Below are positions 1 through 9,112 of a DNA stretch of 64,000 bases, one piece after another; position 1 is the stretch's first letter, and each line of letters opens with the position of its first letter. The stretch covers positions 744,001 through 808,000 of the forward strand of contig NZ_JAKUVC010000002.1 in the NCBI RefSeq assembly GCF_026781265.1, in the 5' to 3' direction. A program made the translations under genes and the position numbers. This DNA is from Streptococcus sanguinis (GTDB lineage Bacteria > Bacillota > Bacilli > Lactobacillales > Streptococcaceae). The notes below the pieces were generated by a model. The model saw only the letters and a program-made list of their open reading frames with translations, was not told the DNA's origin and did not search any database.

Positions 1-223
1 CAAAGCCCTCATCAATCAGAACCTTGAGATTATTATAGACTGTTGCCAGACTCATATTAGGAAAATTGGGCTTCAAGTCCTGATATATCATTTCAGCGCT
101 AGGATGGTCATGACTTTGGATAATATAGTCAATTACCGCCTTCCGCGTTTCTGTAATGCGCACACCCTTGGTGCGCAAATGGCCAATTACTTGGTCAAAG
201 TCATGCTGATGTTCTTGTTTCAT
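1..223 (-). CDS. perR: PerR/Fur-family peroxide regulator (partial, N-terminal part)
   Basis: The first 74 residues of a Fur-superfamily metalloregulator; the gene runs off the left edge of the window. The visible part is the winged helix-turn-helix, with the ITETRKAVIDYI stretch followed by the recognition-helix signature (SLATVYNNLKVL) typical of PerR and Fur. PerR senses peroxide through metal-catalysed oxidation and represses iron-storage and peroxide-defence genes. The dimerisation and metal-binding part is outside the window, so PerR rather than Fur or Zur is inferred from the N-terminus, the Per-like box in its own promoter and a strong PerR box at dpr elsewhere in the window. Confidence 0.85.
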   Translation of the reverse strand, partial: MKQEHQHDFDQVIGHLRTKGVRITETRKAVIDYIIQSHDHPSAEMIYQDLKPNFPNMSLATVYNNLKVLIDEGF

Positions 224-261
224 TATTTACTCCGTTATAGCCTCTCATCTAAGTCATTACC

Positions 262-306
262 ATTATACCATGACTAGGCTTACTTGGCTATTAAGAATGA
301 TTGTAA
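262..306 (-). promoter_or_regulatory. perR promoter with a Per-box-like operator
   Basis: On the minus strand a TATAAT -10 lies at 267-262. A 15-bp site at 292-306 matches the Per box TTATAATNATTATAA at 11 of 14 fixed positions and sits just upstream of the expected -35. No good -35 is visible, so an activator or a weak promoter is possible. Autoregulation is inferred. Confidence 0.5.
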
Positions 307-317
307 ATAAGCTAAAA

Positions 318-362
318 AGAAAAAAGCAGGACAGAACTAACCAAAGTTCATCATCCTGCTTC
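318..362 (-). terminator. Rho-independent terminator after the small membrane protein gene
   Basis: Stem AAGCAGGA/TCCTGCTT followed, on the minus strand, by a T-rich run. It separates the 427-747 gene from perR. Confidence 0.75.
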
Positions 363-426
363 TGCATGATTGCTTATCCATTTAAGGCAATGCAAGCTTT
401 AAACTAGTATTTTTTCAATCCTCGCT

Positions 427-747
427 CTATGCTTGGAATCTCTTCAAGCTTGCTAAATAAAGGGAACCGCCTATGATAGAAAGAATAGCACCAATCCAGC
501 CCAAGAAGTCATTAAAGGTAAAAATTCCACCTACAATCATCAAGATAGAGCCTGCTGGTCCCACACGATTGTCATCCTTATAGTAGACAATACCAGCAAT
601 CCCCAAAGCTAGGATTGCAATTTTCAGGATGTCAAATACACCTAGCATAAAATAAATAACCCAAATGAAGAAAGGCCACAAAAGTAGAATAATACCACCA
701 ATAAGTCCAACAAGCCCATTTACGAGTGCTAATGTTTTTGTCTTCAT
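427..747 (-). CDS. Small multi-spanning membrane protein, unknown function
   Basis: A 106-residue, very hydrophobic protein with about four predicted membrane segments, rich in Gly and Ile. A short polar stretch (YYKDDNRVGPAG) lies mid-protein. The ATG at 747 is preferred because AAGGAG lies 7 bases upstream; a TTG one codon earlier would place the ribosome site too close. It resembles the DUF4064-like small membrane proteins common in streptococci, but I do not recognise a specific function. It is a single gene with its own terminator. Confidence 0.75.
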   Translation of the reverse strand: MKTKTLALVNGLVGLIGGIILLLWPFFIWVIYFMLGVFDILKIAILALGIAGIVYYKDDNRVGPAGSILMIVGGIFTFNDFLGWIGAILSIIGGSLYLASLKRFQA

Positions 748-876
748 CAACTGTCTCCTTTGTATAATTTTTTACTAAAATAGTTTACCATACTTACTAG
801 AAAAATACAAGCTTACTTTTAATTTTATGAAAAATTCAAGCATTTGACTGCTTATAATGCTTATCTTCCTTGAAAA

Positions 877-924
877 ATAAAAAGCCTGCTATTCCCAACA
901 AAAGTTGAGACAACAGACTTTTCA
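877..924 (-). terminator. Terminator following the 49-residue ORF
   Basis: Imperfect hairpin with outer stem AGTCTG/CAGGCT and inner AAC/GTT, followed by a T run on the minus strand. It lies about 60 bases after the small ORF at 986-1135, supporting that ORF as a real transcription unit. Confidence 0.55.
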
Positions 925-985
925 TATATTCTAGATTTTCAAAGCTTTTTTACTGAGGCTTAATATTAGTCACGCTGACGTTTGG

Positions 986-1135
986 TCAAGCCAACTGCTC
1001 CTCCAAAGCAGACAATGTCTGCATGGGGAGTAGAAAGATTGAAAAAAGCACGACAAACAATCCCATCAGCAGGCGAAATTTGCTTCCAAAAGGATTAACA
1101 GGACGCAATGAGCTCTGAAGTGGTTTCCATTTCAT
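986..1135 (-). CDS. Small secreted or single-span peptide (49 residues), unrecognised
   Basis: ATG at 1135 is preceded by GAAGGTGA at good ribosome-site spacing. The peptide has a basic N-terminus, one hydrophobic segment at about residues 21-43 and a possible signal peptidase site (TLSA), leaving only about six residues after it. A TGA stop at 986-988 ends the frame; reading beyond it adds only eleven codons. A terminator hairpin follows. It could be a small membrane peptide or the stub of a decayed secreted protein. I recognise no family. Confidence 0.45.
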   Translation of the reverse strand: MKWKPLQSSLRPVNPFGSKFRLLMGLFVVLFSIFLLPMQTLSALEEQLA

Positions 1136-1326
1136 TTCTCACCTTCTAAACTTTTTATTTCACGTCTTTTAATATGTTTGTCCTTTATCATTCTCTTTTG
1201 TTTAGAGACAAATTACTTCACTTTACTGCAAAATAAAAACTCCAAGAAAGTTCATCAATCAACTTTCTCGAAGCACCTAAATCTCTTATTAAGCTCAAGA
1301 AATGAGAGCAAAAATAAAAACCTGAC

Positions 1327-1359
1327 ATACTCGCCAGAGGCAAGTGTATCAGGCTTTAT
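1327..1359 (-). terminator. Terminator of the HU gene
   Basis: Stem CCTGA.ACACTTGCC with its complement around a short loop, then TTTTTATTTTT on the minus strand, directly after the hup stop codon. Confidence 0.8.
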
Positions 1360-1368
1360 TAACCAAAA

Positions 1369-1644
1369 TTATTTTACAGCGTCTTTAAGAGCTTTACCTG
1401 CTTTGAAAGCTGGTACTTTAGAAGCTGCGATTTTGATTTCTTTACCAGTTTGTGGGTTGCGACCTTTACGTGCTGCACGCTCACGAACTTCAAAGTTACC
1501 AAAACCGATAAGTTGAACTTTTTCACCTTTTGAAAGGTACTCAGTTACAGCTGCGAATACAGCGTCAACTGCTGCTGCTGAATCTTTTTTAGTCAATTCT
1601 GTAGCTTCTGCTACTTTTGCGATCAAATCTTGTTTGTTAGCCAT
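1369..1644 (-). CDS. hup: Histone-like DNA-binding protein HU
   Basis: A 91-residue protein covering the whole HU/IHF fold: an N-terminal dimerising helix pair ([20 protein letters not shown]) and the beta-arm region with the [18 protein letters not shown] signature that grips bent DNA. It compacts the nucleoid and, as the single HU of streptococci, is expected to be essential. It forms a monocistronic unit with a strong promoter (TTGACC, 17 bp, TATGAT) and its own terminator. Confidence 0.97.
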   Translation of the reverse strand: MANKQDLIAKVAEATELTKKDSAAAVDAVFAAVTEYLSKGEKVQLIGFGNFEVRERAARKGRNPQTGKEIKIAASKVPAFKAGKALKDAVK

Positions 1645-1693
1645 TTAACAAATCCTCCAAATTTTTTCTGGGTTGATAACCCTAACAAATATT

Positions 1694-1722
1694 ATCATAT
1701 CTAAAAAAAGCATTCAGGTCAA
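1694..1722 (-). promoter_or_regulatory. Promoter of hup
   Basis: On the minus strand, -35 TTGACC (1722-1717), 17-bp spacer, -10 TATGAT (1699-1694). It is close to consensus, as expected for an abundant nucleoid protein. Confidence 0.75.
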
Positions 1723-1756
1723 GTACTAAACCGCTATTTTCTAAATTATTATGGTT

Positions 1757-2590
1757 TTATTCGTAACGAATCAGCACAGCCCAAGCATTTTCCCCTGTAT
1801 GCGTCTGAATAATGGACCCTGTTTCCAGCACTGAAATAGGATTCTTGACATACGGCTGTAAACTTTCCTTCATTTCTAGTGCCAATTCTGGACCGCCAGC
1901 ATAGGAAATTCCAATCTCAGCCACTTGCTTGTTTTGCAGACTTGCTGTCAAATCATCCAACCATTTTTTAAAGGTCTTAGCGCCCCTACCCTTGACAATA
2001 GGCTCCAGCTGATGGTCCTTCATTTGCATGATGACCCGGATATTGAGCAAGGAGCTAATCAGGCCAGAAACTCGGCCTATACGGCCTCCTTTAACCAGAT
2101 TTTCTAAGGTAGAGAGACCGATGTAGAGCTCTGTCTTTTCCTTCACTTCCTCGATTTTAGTCAGAATCTCCTCTAGGCTAACTCCTTCCTTGGCCAGCTT
2201 AGCTGCTTCTGTGACTTGGAACTTCATAGCCTGATCAGTAAAAGAGCTGTCAACAACCGTCACATCAGCATTAGCCAAAGTCGCTCCCTGACGGGCGGCT
2301 TCGACAGTTCCTGATAAGGCGTGAGACATGTGAATGGAGATAATCTGCGCTCCATTCTCTGCCAAGCGCTCAAAAACATCAGCAAAGACTCCGACAGGCG
2401 GCTGACTGGTTTTAGGAAGATTGCGACTAGACTGCATGAGACGAAGAAACTCACCTTCCTCTAGGTCTGCATCCGAATAGACCACCCCGTCCACCATAAC
2501 AGAGAGAGGCACAATTGTAATGTCTAATTCCTTAGCAACCTCTGGTTCAATGGTTACAGATGAGTCTGTTACGATTTTTATTTTTGTCAT
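1757..2590 (-). CDS. DegV-family fatty-acid-binding protein
   Basis: A 277-residue protein, the usual DegV length. It carries the family landmarks: VTDSS near the N-terminus, TSQP at about 61-64, the H.LSGT motif at about 91-96, and GGRIGR in the C-terminal half. DegV (FakB-type) proteins bind a fatty acid and present it to the kinase FakA for phosphorylation and entry into phospholipid synthesis. No fakA is nearby. Streptococci carry several DegV paralogs, so FakB function for this copy is inferred. Confidence 0.9.
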   Translation of the reverse strand: MTKIKIVTDSSVTIEPEVAKELDITIVPLSVMVDGVVYSDADLEEGEFLRLMQSSRNLPKTSQPPVGVFADVFERLAENGAQIISIHMSHALSGTVEAARQGATLANADVTVVDSSFTDQAMKFQVTEAAKLAKEGVSLEEILTKIEEVKEKTELYIGLSTLENLVKGGRIGRVSGLISSLLNIRVIMQMKDHQLEPIVKGRGAKTFKKWLDDLTASLQNKQVAEIGISYAGGPELALEMKESLQPYVKNPISVLETGSIIQTHTGENAWAVLIRYE

Positions 2591-2845
2591 AGATTTCCTA
2601 CTCTGTATCTAAATTTTAACTTATTATTACACTACATTATACCAAATTTTTATGGTTTTGTGGGGGAATATTCGCTAAAATCATAGCCCAGTCCAAGCGT
2701 TTCCTAAATTTAATCTGCTTGTTTTTGTTTTTTAATCTTTTTTCGCTTCTTTAAAATTAGATGAAAAAGTGTTTACATGCAGCTTTTTTAGCTTTATTGG
2801 GGAAAATTTTAGGAAAAAGCTGGTTTTCAAAGAGAATCTCAGCAA

Positions 2846-2873
2846 AAAAAGATTGGATTTTCCCAATCTTTTT
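2846..2873 (-). terminator. Terminator after the metallophosphoesterase gene
   Basis: Stem AAAAAGATTGGG/TCCAATCTTTTT with a four-base loop and a T run on the minus strand, immediately after the stop codon at 2874. Confidence 0.85.
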
Positions 2874-3602
2874 TCAGTCTTCAGCTACCAAACCATCATT
2901 TTTTATAGCATACCGCTCTACGATGCAATTATGACCAAAGACAACTCCGTGGAGGACTCCTCCATAGACAGCTCCGCCATCCATACCAATCTTGTCATCC
3001 TCAGTCATCCATAGCTGATCAGTTCCCGGTGCCTTATGCAAGAGGTAAAATGTCGGTGTATGGCCAAAGACAATCGATTTGCCAGTCTGATTGCTGCCTT
3101 CGTGAAAAGGAGCGCGAATCCAAACTTTTTGATAATCACTGGTTTCTCGCCAGTCTTTCAGATCCAAATCTAGGCCGGCATGAACAAAAATGTACTGTTC
3201 CGTCTCCAATAGGAAAGGCATCTGGCGAATAAAATCTACTAAATCGGCCGCCTCCGTCTTGACACGTTCCGCGTCTGCTAGTCCATCTACAGGAGCATTA
3301 AGAGGTCGGCCTAAAAGCGAATTAATCGTCGTATCTCCGCCATTGCGTCGGTAGTGGTCATAAGACTTTTCAGGATTGTCCAGCCAAGTCAGAAACATAT
3401 ACTCATGATTGCCAGACAGACAAACAGCTCCTTCTTGGTCCACTAGGCCCTTAACCCGCTCCAAAACTGCTCGGCTGTCCTCGCCACGATCAATCAAGTC
3501 CCCTAGAAAGACTAGTTGGCTGCGACCGTCCCAGTGCTGGAGCAGCTCATCTAGCATGCTGGCCTTGCCATGGACATCACCGATCGCAAAATATTCTGTC
3601 AT
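2874..3602 (-). CDS. Metallophosphoesterase, PrpE/Ap4A hydrolase-like Ser/Thr phosphatase family
   Basis: A 242-residue calcineurin-type phosphoesterase. The metal-binding motifs are in order: GDVHG, GDLIDRG, GNHE, HAGLD and FGHTPT, which together build the two-metal site of the PPP family. This length and motif set match bacterial diadenosine-polyphosphate hydrolases and PrpE-like protein phosphatases; the substrate cannot be told from sequence. I use the ATG at 3602, which has AAGGTGG 5 bases upstream, rather than the GTG three codons earlier. It follows recN by about 50 bases on the same strand and ends in a terminator. Confidence 0.88.
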   Translation of the reverse strand: MTEYFAIGDVHGKASMLDELLQHWDGRSQLVFLGDLIDRGEDSRAVLERVKGLVDQEGAVCLSGNHEYMFLTWLDNPEKSYDHYRRNGGDTTINSLLGRPLNAPVDGLADAERVKTEAADLVDFIRQMPFLLETEQYIFVHAGLDLDLKDWRETSDYQKVWIRAPFHEGSNQTGKSIVFGHTPTFYLLHKAPGTDQLWMTEDDKIGMDGGAVYGGVLHGVVFGHNCIVERYAIKNDGLVAED

Positions 3603-3654
3603 AGTCGCCACCTTCTAAAGGAGACCGAAACACTAGTGTCTCAGACTCGCTTGT

Positions 3655-5313
3655 TTATTTCTTTAATAATTCTCTGGCTTGAGTCAAGGCAGCATCCGTT
3701 ACATCTTCGCCAGCCAGCATCTTAGCAACTTCCTGAACACGCTCGTCAGCCGTCAACAGGCGAACCGTTGAGACGGTTGAATTCTCATCCGAAATCTTCT
3801 CAATAAAGAACTGATAATCGGCAATCGCAATGACCTGCGGCAGATGGGAAATAGCCAAGACTTGGCCGTTGGAGCCAATCTTGTGAATCTTCTGAGCAAT
3901 AGCCTGGGCCACTCGGCCAGAAACACCCGTATCCACTTCGTCAAAGACAATGCTGGTCTTACCTTCCTTACGAGAAAAGGCAGACTTGATAGCTAGCATG
4001 AGACGGGAGAGCTCCCCGCCAGACGCAACCTTCACCAGAGGTTTGAAATCCTCACCCGGATTGGCTGAGATGTAGAATTCTACTTGTTCATTGCCTTCAC
4101 GGTTAAACTTGCCCTTACTGAACTGCACTTTAAAGCGCGCCTTTTCCATGTAGAGGTCCTGCAGCTCTTGCTTGATTTCCGCTTCCAGCTGGGCTGCTAG
4201 GCCGTGACGAGCCTGACTCAACTCCTGGGCCAGCTCTACCAGCTCTCTCTCCAAGGCCTTCAGCTCTCGGTCCATATCCTCTGAGGACAAGTTACTTCCA
4301 GTTAAAAGGCTGTATTCTTTGGAAATCTGAGCAAAGTAATCCAGCACATCATCTACTTGGCCGCCGTATTTACGCGTGATGCTGTTAATCAAATCCAGAC
4401 GACTCTCCACCTGCAACAGCCGATCTCCGTCAAAGTCTAGTGCATCTAAAATGTCCTCTAGGCGCTTGCTGACATCTTCCAAGACATAATAAGTCTCTGA
4501 CAAGCTGCCTGAAAGCTCCTTGTAGGCTGGATCGTAATCCTCGATAGATTCAAGGTCATTCATGGCTGAGCGGACATTGGTCAGACTTGAAAAATCTTCA
4601 TTATCCAGCATGGTATAGGCGTTCGTCAGCGTATCGGCAATGAGCTTGTGGTTGAGCAAGCGATCCCGCTCCTGATGCAGGGCAGTATCTTCACCACTTT
4701 TAAGAGCGGCACTTTCAATCTCCGCCATCTGAAACTCCAGCATCTCAATTCTGGCCTTATGCTCCTGCTGATTTTTCTGCAAAGTCAGGACTTGCTTGCG
4801 CAGGCTTCGATAGCGGTCAAAGGTTTCCTGATAACGGCCTTTGAGATGCAAAAAGTCTGCTGAGCCAAACTCATCTAGCATGGCGATATGAAGCTGGGGT
4901 CTCATCAGCTCTTCCTGATCATGCTGCCCATGTATATCCACCAAGTGCTGACCGACAGCCTTTAGAACAGACAAATTAACCATCTGACCGTTGATACGGC
5001 TGACACTACGGCCGTTTTGCAGAATTTCCCGACGGATAATCAGCTCATCGGTCAGTTCCCAGCCCTGCTCCTCAAAAATCTCTCGCAAAGCTCTGCTATT
5101 TTCCAGAGAAAAAAGTCCCTCTATCTCAGCTTTGGGCGCTCCATGACGAATAACATCCGTCGTAGCACGGCTGCCCAGCATCATGTTCATCGCGTCAATA
5201 ATAATAGACTTGCCGGCTCCGGTTTCCCCAGTTAAAACCGTCATACCTTGCTCAAAATTAAGGGAAATCTCCTCAATAATGGCAAAATTTTTAATCGAAA
5301 TTTCTAATAACAT
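3655..5313 (-). CDS. recN: DNA repair ATPase RecN
   Basis: A 552-residue SMC-like protein. It has Walker A (GETGAGKS) near residue 30, a long coiled-coil middle, and a C-terminal ABC signature (SGGELSRLMLAIK) and Walker B (IVFDEVDTGVSG), ending with the conserved ISHLPQVIAIAD. RecN gathers double-strand break ends early in recombinational repair. The ATG at 5313 is chosen because its AGGA site overlaps the argR stop; an upstream TTG start has no comparable site. It is the last gene of the xseA-xseB-ispA-tlyA-argR-recN group, a Firmicute arrangement. Confidence 0.96.
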   Translation of the reverse strand: MLLEISIKNFAIIEEISLNFEQGMTVLTGETGAGKSIIIDAMNMMLGSRATTDVIRHGAPKAEIEGLFSLENSRALREIFEEQGWELTDELIIRREILQNGRSVSRINGQMVNLSVLKAVGQHLVDIHGQHDQEELMRPQLHIAMLDEFGSADFLHLKGRYQETFDRYRSLRKQVLTLQKNQQEHKARIEMLEFQMAEIESAALKSGEDTALHQERDRLLNHKLIADTLTNAYTMLDNEDFSSLTNVRSAMNDLESIEDYDPAYKELSGSLSETYYVLEDVSKRLEDILDALDFDGDRLLQVESRLDLINSITRKYGGQVDDVLDYFAQISKEYSLLTGSNLSSEDMDRELKALERELVELAQELSQARHGLAAQLEAEIKQELQDLYMEKARFKVQFSKGKFNREGNEQVEFYISANPGEDFKPLVKVASGGELSRLMLAIKSAFSRKEGKTSIVFDEVDTGVSGRVAQAIAQKIHKIGSNGQVLAISHLPQVIAIADYQFFIEKISDENSTVSTVRLLTADERVQEVAKMLAGEDVTDAALTQARELLKK

Positions 5314-5321
5314 AGGCTTTC

Positions 5322-5753
5322 CTACCAATGGTGAATGATGCTTGCAATCCTTGCGGCTGCTTCCTCTGTCATCATAACCATCAAAATACTGTCGTTGTCT
5401 GCCAAGATACTGAAAATATCCTCAGCAAATTCATTCCTAAGATGACGCTTGACCAGTGCTGTGCTCCCCGGTACCAGACTGAGATTGATCATATTTTCCA
5501 AAACCTGACAGGACAGGATATTATTTTCTGCCAAACCCAGACTGCTGGTCATAGTCTTAGGCAGCTCGTAGATATAAGTGTTGTCCTTGAGCGGTATCTT
5601 GACAATCCCCAACTCTTTGATATCCCTAGAGACCGTAGCCTGCGTCGCTGTAATCCCAGACTCTCTGAGATGTTCTACAATTTCCTCCTGTGTGCCAACG
5701 TCATAGTCACTGACAAAGCGTCTAATCTTTTCTAATCTATCCTTCTTATTCAT
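5322..5753 (-). CDS. argR: ArgR/AhrC-family arginine regulator
   Basis: A 143-residue protein with the ArgR N-terminal winged helix (ATQATVSRDIKELGIVKIP carries the conserved SRD) and a C-terminal arginine-binding, hexamer-forming domain (PGSTALVKRHL and DNDSILMVM). It controls arginine biosynthesis and catabolism. Streptococci encode several ArgR paralogs; the copy beside recN is usually the AhrC-type one, so which role it plays is inferred. It overlaps tlyA by 8 bp and recN follows within 8 bp, so it is translationally linked. Confidence 0.93.
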   Translation of the reverse strand: MNKKDRLEKIRRFVSDYDVGTQEEIVEHLRESGITATQATVSRDIKELGIVKIPLKDNTYIYELPKTMTSSLGLAENNILSCQVLENMINLSLVPGSTALVKRHLRNEFAEDIFSILADNDSILMVMMTEEAAARIASIIHHW

Positions 5754-6561
5754 CCTTAAATTCCTTGTGTGCTGCCTCTACGACAGCTGTCATCATTGCT
5801 GAATCAAGAGGCTGCGGCTCTATGCTCTTTTCTAAATAGGCCAGAAATTCCACATTGCCCTGACCACCCTGAATAGGCGAAAAATCCAGTCCCCTAACAG
5901 AAAAGCCAGCCTCTATCATAAATTCCGTGACCTTTTCCAGAACTGCCAAATGGACCTTTTTATCCTTGACAATCCCTTTTTTTCCAATCTGCTCGCGGCC
6001 TGCTTCGAACTGAGGCTTGATCAAGGCGACCACTTGGCCATCCCGAGCCAAAATCTCATGCAGAGCTGACAAAATCAAACTCAGCGATATAAAGCTGACG
6101 TCAATACTGGCAAAGCTCGGCTCCTGCTCAAAGTCAGTCCTTTGGGCATAGCGAAAATTATACTGCTCCATGCTAACAACCCGCTCATCCTGTCTTAGCT
6201 TCCAAGCCAGCTGATTGGTGCCGACATCTACCGCATAGACCAGCTTAGCTCCGTGTTGCAGCATGACATCTGTAAAACCGCCGGTTGAAGCTCCGATATC
6301 CAAGGTCACTCGGTCAGCGACCGAAATATCAAAGACTTGCAAAGCCTTTTCTAGCTTGAGGCCGCCTCGGCTGACATATCTGAGTTTCTCACCTTTTAAG
6401 CGCAGCTCTGTTGCTGTGTCAATCTTTTCACCTGGCTTGTCAAAGCGCTGGCCATTGGCCGCAGCAATAACCAGTCCAGCCATTACGCCGCGCTTAGCCT
6501 GCTCTCTGGTCTCAAAGAGCCCTTGTCTGTAGGCCAGCACATCTACTCTTTCCTTAGCCAT
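5746..6561 (-). CDS. tlyA: TlyA-family rRNA 2'-O-methyltransferase (hemolysin A family)
   Basis: A 271-residue protein with an N-terminal S4 RNA-binding domain ([22 protein letters not shown]) and an FtsJ/RrmJ-like methyltransferase fold with the SAM-binding loop LDIGASTGGFTD. In the family it methylates ribose of rRNA cytidines; the hemolysin name is historical. It overlaps ispA and argR by 8 bp each, so it is part of one translation-coupled operon. Confidence 0.93.
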   Translation of the reverse strand: MAKERVDVLAYRQGLFETREQAKRGVMAGLVIAAANGQRFDKPGEKIDTATELRLKGEKLRYVSRGGLKLEKALQVFDISVADRVTLDIGASTGGFTDVMLQHGAKLVYAVDVGTNQLAWKLRQDERVVSMEQYNFRYAQRTDFEQEPSFASIDVSFISLSLILSALHEILARDGQVVALIKPQFEAGREQIGKKGIVKDKKVHLAVLEKVTEFMIEAGFSVRGLDFSPIQGGQGNVEFLAYLEKSIEPQPLDSAMMTAVVEAAHKEFKDE

Positions 6562-7429
6562 TCAATCTCAAACTTTCTATTATCTTTTGAATTTCTCCGC
6601 CTGAAAACTCTGTCTTTTCTTCCAAGTCTTTCAGAATGTCCACAGCTTCATCAAGGGTTTGATTGAAAAAGTTCTTAGCTCCATCCAGTCCCAGAAAGGC
6701 TGGATAAGTCGACTTGGCTGCAGCTAAATCTTTCTGTGGGGTTTTACCCAGCTCTTCAAAGCTGGCTGTCACATCCAAAATATCATCCCGCACTTGAAAG
6801 GCCAAGCCCAAGAGCTCTCCAATCCTACGAAGCTTGTCTTGAACAGACTGCTCAGCCTGAATAATCAACCCAGCTGCGACAAAAGGATAGGTCAGTAGCT
6901 TACCAGTCTTATTGGCATGGATAGTTTTTAAATCTTCTAAACTAATTGCTTGGCCTTCGCCTTGCATGTCCAGAACTTGTCCTGCGACCATACCAAAACT
7001 CCCTGCTGCCAGAGACAACTCAGAAATCAAGTCCACCTTGACCTGACTAGGCAGCTCGGCTCTTGCCAATAGTCCATAGGGGTCCAAAAAGAGAGAATCA
7101 CCTGCCAAAATAGCCATATCCTCTCCAAACTTCTTATGGCTAGTCAGGCGTCCGCGACGATAGTCGTCATCATCCATAGCTGGCAAATCATCATGGATAA
7201 GGCTGCCAGTGTGAATCATCTCAAGAGCCGCCGCGACCTGATAGTGGGCCTCAGTCAGCTTTATGCCAAAGGCTTGAATCAACTCCAATAGCAGTAAGGG
7301 ACGAATTCGCTTGCCGCCAGCCCGCACTGAGTACAAGATAACTTCTGATAAATCCAGCGACACTTGCTGAGATTTATAAAAATCTTCAATCGTCAGACCG
7401 ATTTTTTCCAGTTTCTCGTTTCTTGTCAT
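6554..7429 (-). CDS. ispA: Polyprenyl (farnesyl) diphosphate synthase
   Basis: A 291-residue trans-prenyl synthase. The first Asp-rich motif lies in [11 protein letters not shown] and the second in QVRDDILD, with the GGKRIRPLL substrate-binding motif before them. It condenses IPP with DMAPP/GPP to farnesyl diphosphate, the precursor for undecaprenyl phosphate used by MurG and other wall enzymes. Its start overlaps the xseB stop by 4 bp (ATGA). Confidence 0.95.
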   Translation of the reverse strand: MTRNEKLEKIGLTIEDFYKSQQVSLDLSEVILYSVRAGGKRIRPLLLLELIQAFGIKLTEAHYQVAAALEMIHTGSLIHDDLPAMDDDDYRRGRLTSHKKFGEDMAILAGDSLFLDPYGLLARAELPSQVKVDLISELSLAAGSFGMVAGQVLDMQGEGQAISLEDLKTIHANKTGKLLTYPFVAAGLIIQAEQSVQDKLRRIGELLGLAFQVRDDILDVTASFEELGKTPQKDLAAAKSTYPAFLGLDGAKNFFNQTLDEAVDILKDLEEKTEFSGGEIQKIIESLRLNG

Positions 7430-7638
7430 TCCATTTCCGTTTCTGTACCCTCTGCCTGCATGACCTTAACTAAGGTCTTTTCAGCCTTGTCCAGACTAGC
7501 CTGGAGTTCCTTTGAAAGCTTCATCCCCTTTTGGAATTCCGCAATCGCCTCTTCTAGCGCTACATCACCATTTTCCAGCTTTTGGACGATAACTTCCAAG
7601 TCTGCTAAGTTTTCTTCAAATTTCTTTTCTTTGGACAT
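7426..7638 (-). CDS. xseB: Exodeoxyribonuclease VII small subunit
   Basis: A 70-residue, highly charged helical protein with the conserved [19 protein letters not shown] start and [12 protein letters not shown] motif of XseB. It forms exonuclease VII with XseA, degrading single-stranded DNA. It overlaps xseA by 23 bp, fixing the stoichiometric pairing. Confidence 0.96.
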   Translation of the reverse strand: MSKEKKFEENLADLEVIVQKLENGDVALEEAIAEFQKGMKLSKELQASLDKAEKTLVKVMQAEGTETEME

Positions 7639-8956
7639 GTTTTACCTCTACTTCCAGCTGCCCATCCCGCATAAGCAGGGTCAACTCATCTTTTTCTTCA
7701 ATGCCAGCACTTGACTCGACAACCTTTTGATTCTTTTGGACAATAGCATAGCCACGCGCCACGATTCGACTGGTATCCAGCATAAGCAAGGCCTCGGACA
7801 ATCTCCTGACTTGAGCTACCTTGTTATCATAAATGACCGCCATGTTGCTGCGCAGCAAACGCTCCAGCTGGGCAGTCTGCTCCTGAAGACTCTGAACGCG
7901 ACTGAGCGGATTCAATGCTTCCAAACGGTGCTGCAAGATTTTGACCCGCTGTTGCTCTTCACTATAATATTCGCGAATTTTTTGCTTGAGTCGCAGGTTG
8001 AGCTGGTCTAACTTCTGCAGATGGCCATCGTAAAGCCGCTCTGGCTGTCGGAAGATAACCGACTGGGTTAGCTTATTCAGCCGCTCCCGATAATAGCTCA
8101 GGCGATTGGAAATCGCACGTGACATACGGTTTTCCTGCTGCTGCAAATGCCCCAGCAGATCCAGCTTGATGACCGGTGTTGCTAACTCAGCCGCAGCCGT
8201 CGGAGTCGCTGCCCTGCGATCTGCCACAAAGTCGGCTAAAGTCGTATCTGTCTCATGGCCAACACTAGAAATAACAGGAATCCGGGACTCAAAAATAGCC
8301 CGAACCGTTTTCTCTTCGTTGAAAGCCCAGAGATCTTCGATAGAACCGCCACCTCGGCCAATAATCAGTACATCCAAATCCGACCGCTCATTGGCCAGTC
8401 TGATGTGGTCAGCAATCTGAGCTGCAGCCCCATCTCCCTGCACTTTTGTCGGATAAAGGACAATCTCCACTCCCGGAAAGCGACGGCTGACCGTCGTGAT
8501 AATATCTCGGATGACCGCTCCGCTGGGACTGGTTACAACACCAATTTTCTTAGGAAACTGGGGCAAGGCTTGCTTGAATTTCTCTTGAAAAAGCCCTTCT
8601 TCTCCCAGTTTTTTCTTGAGCTGTTCAAACTGGATAGCCAAGGCACCGATACCATCTGGCTCTGCCTTTTCAATGATGATAGAATAGGAACCGCTCGGCT
8701 CATAGAGCTTTACCCGGCCAATCACATTGATTTTCATGCCTTCTTCCAGCTCAAAGCCCAGCTTCTGGTAGACACCAGACCAAATTGTAACCTGAATGAC
8801 GGCCTTCTCATCCTTTAATGAAAAATACTGATGATTGGGGCGCCGACGGAAATTGGACACCTGGCCAGTCAGATAGACCCGCTCCAAATAAGGATCCCGC
8901 TCAAACTTCATCTTCAGATACTTGGTCAAGGTCGAAACCGACAAATACTCTGGCAT
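7616..8956 (-). CDS. xseA: Exodeoxyribonuclease VII large subunit
   Basis: A 446-residue protein. It has an N-terminal OB fold ([20 protein letters not shown]), a catalytic core with [16 protein letters not shown] and [22 protein letters not shown], and a coiled-coil C-terminal part for XseB binding. It is the first gene of the repair and isoprenoid operon reading leftward. Just upstream is a nnrD terminator, so transcription probably starts in the 8957-9060 gap. Confidence 0.97.
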   Translation of the reverse strand: MPEYLSVSTLTKYLKMKFERDPYLERVYLTGQVSNFRRRPNHQYFSLKDEKAVIQVTIWSGVYQKLGFELEEGMKINVIGRVKLYEPSGSYSIIIEKAEPDGIGALAIQFEQLKKKLGEEGLFQEKFKQALPQFPKKIGVVTSPSGAVIRDIITTVSRRFPGVEIVLYPTKVQGDGAAAQIADHIRLANERSDLDVLIIGRGGGSIEDLWAFNEEKTVRAIFESRIPVISSVGHETDTTLADFVADRRAATPTAAAELATPVIKLDLLGHLQQQENRMSRAISNRLSYYRERLNKLTQSVIFRQPERLYDGHLQKLDQLNLRLKQKIREYYSEEQQRVKILQHRLEALNPLSRVQSLQEQTAQLERLLRSNMAVIYDNKVAQVRRLSEALLMLDTSRIVARGYAIVQKNQKVVESSAGIEEKDELTLLMRDGQLEVEVKHVQRKEI

Positions 8957-9057
8957 GTCCTTTTCCTTTCTTTTCTAGTTTTTCCATAACCTTTATTATA
9001 ACAAAAAACTGCATAAAAAACCGATTACAAAGTCTAAAAATCCCCTGAAAAGCAAGA

Positions 9058-9090
9058 AAAAAACTGGGCTTCCACAAAAGAACCCCAGCT
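9058..9090 (-). terminator. Terminator after nnrD
   Basis: Stem CTGGGgTTC/GAAgCCCAG followed by a T run on the minus strand. Confidence 0.75.
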
Positions 9091-9112
9091 GACTTAAAAC
9101 CCAAGAAACAGT

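Noticed and set aside
1758..1765. TACGAATA on the minus strand upstream of hup, an exact match to the competence box
   Set aside because: It is formed by the last codons of degV (CGT TAC GAA TAA), lacks the T-rich upstream part, and hup has a strong normal promoter closer by. Probably chance.
5328..5735. Long open frame on the plus strand opposite argR
   Set aside because: Mirror of the argR coding frame; no ribosome site and no recognisable product.
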